Origin: Nocardia takedensis NBRC 100417
GTDB taxonomy: Bacteria > Actinomycetota > Actinomycetes > Mycobacteriales > Mycobacteriaceae
NCBI RefSeq assembly: GCF_000308695.1
Contig: NZ_BAGG01000051.1
Location: 1-33,158, forward strand
DNA: 33,158 nucleotides
Reading direction: 5' to 3'
The notes beneath the pieces were generated by a model. That model searched no databases, had not been told where the DNA came from, and worked only from the letters and a program-made list of their open reading frames with translations. Position numbers and translations under genes: made by a program. Shown here in pieces: positions 33,119 to 33,158 of this stretch (position 1 is the first letter of the stretch; every line of letters begins with the position of its first letter).

Positions 33119-33158
33119 GTTGCCTCAAGGAAGTTGCCCGATTATCGGGTGGTGGAAC
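33119..33158 (+). ncRNA. Start of pre-rRNA leader (runs off the right edge)
   Basis: Transcript from P2 begins with GTTGCC and contains a short hairpin CCCGAT/ATCGGG (33137-33149) at the place where the mycobacterial rrn leader has a CCCG/CGGG hairpin. Antitermination boxes and 16S sequence would lie beyond the window. The identity as an rRNA leader is inferred from the promoter type, the leader sequence and the tyrS neighbour. Confidence 0.55.

Overview
The window is a high-GC actinobacterial chromosome segment, most likely from Nocardia or a close relative in the Mycobacteriales. The evidence is gene order (argD-argF-argR-argG-argH, and a 3-methyladenine glycosylase and tyrS followed by an rRNA promoter region), protein similarity recalled from mycobacterial homologues (ArgR, TyrS), and several putative leaderless genes. 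Genus assignment is inference; no tRNA or rRNA body lies inside the window. About 25 protein genes are supported.

Layout. (1) 1-6550: arginine biosynthesis, with a partial argD, then argF, argR, argG and argH. A lone type I DNA methyltransferase subunit on the minus strand splits argR from argG, and a tandem ARG-box operator sits before argG. (2) 6585-11302: an SMR efflux protein, a serine hydrolase, a GntR/FCD regulator, an NCS1 transporter and an Asp/Glu/hydantoin racemase. The last three look like a nucleobase, allantoin or hydantoin uptake unit. Four helically phased 11-bp repeats lie before the transporter. (3) 11324-11674: a small PH-like protein. (4) 11991-16377, minus strand: a family 2B encapsulin shell with an embedded cyclic-nucleotide-binding domain, a 2-methylisoborneol-type terpene synthase with a long disordered N-terminus, a geranyl diphosphate C-methyltransferase, and a type I isopentenyl diphosphate isomerase. 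This is an apparently complete compartmentalised 2-methylisoborneol operon. (5) 16961-19930: a divergent two-module alpha/beta hydrolase plus acyl-adenylate ligase.

(6) 20082-28499: an envelope amino-sugar module. It holds a small methyltransferase, a WecE/RffA-type sugar aminotransferase, a polyprenyl-phosphate glycosyltransferase (GT2), two tandem YfhO-type GT-C membrane proteins, a GtrA flippase-type protein and a Trm112-like protein. Its logic parallels the ArnB/ArnC/ArnEF/ArnT route and three-component glycosylation systems. The two YfhO genes share a conspicuous patch of near-identity that suggests gene conversion. (7) 28504-30622, minus strand: a drug-type ABC exporter followed by its TetR regulator, with a striking AATTCA/TGAATT operator upstream. 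(8) 30756-33158: a DNA-3-methyladenine glycosylase, tyrS, then two rrn-type promoters and the start of a pre-rRNA leader running off the right edge.

The best candidate for an unusual system is the encapsulin/2-methylisoborneol operon. The amino-sugar glycosylation module is second.
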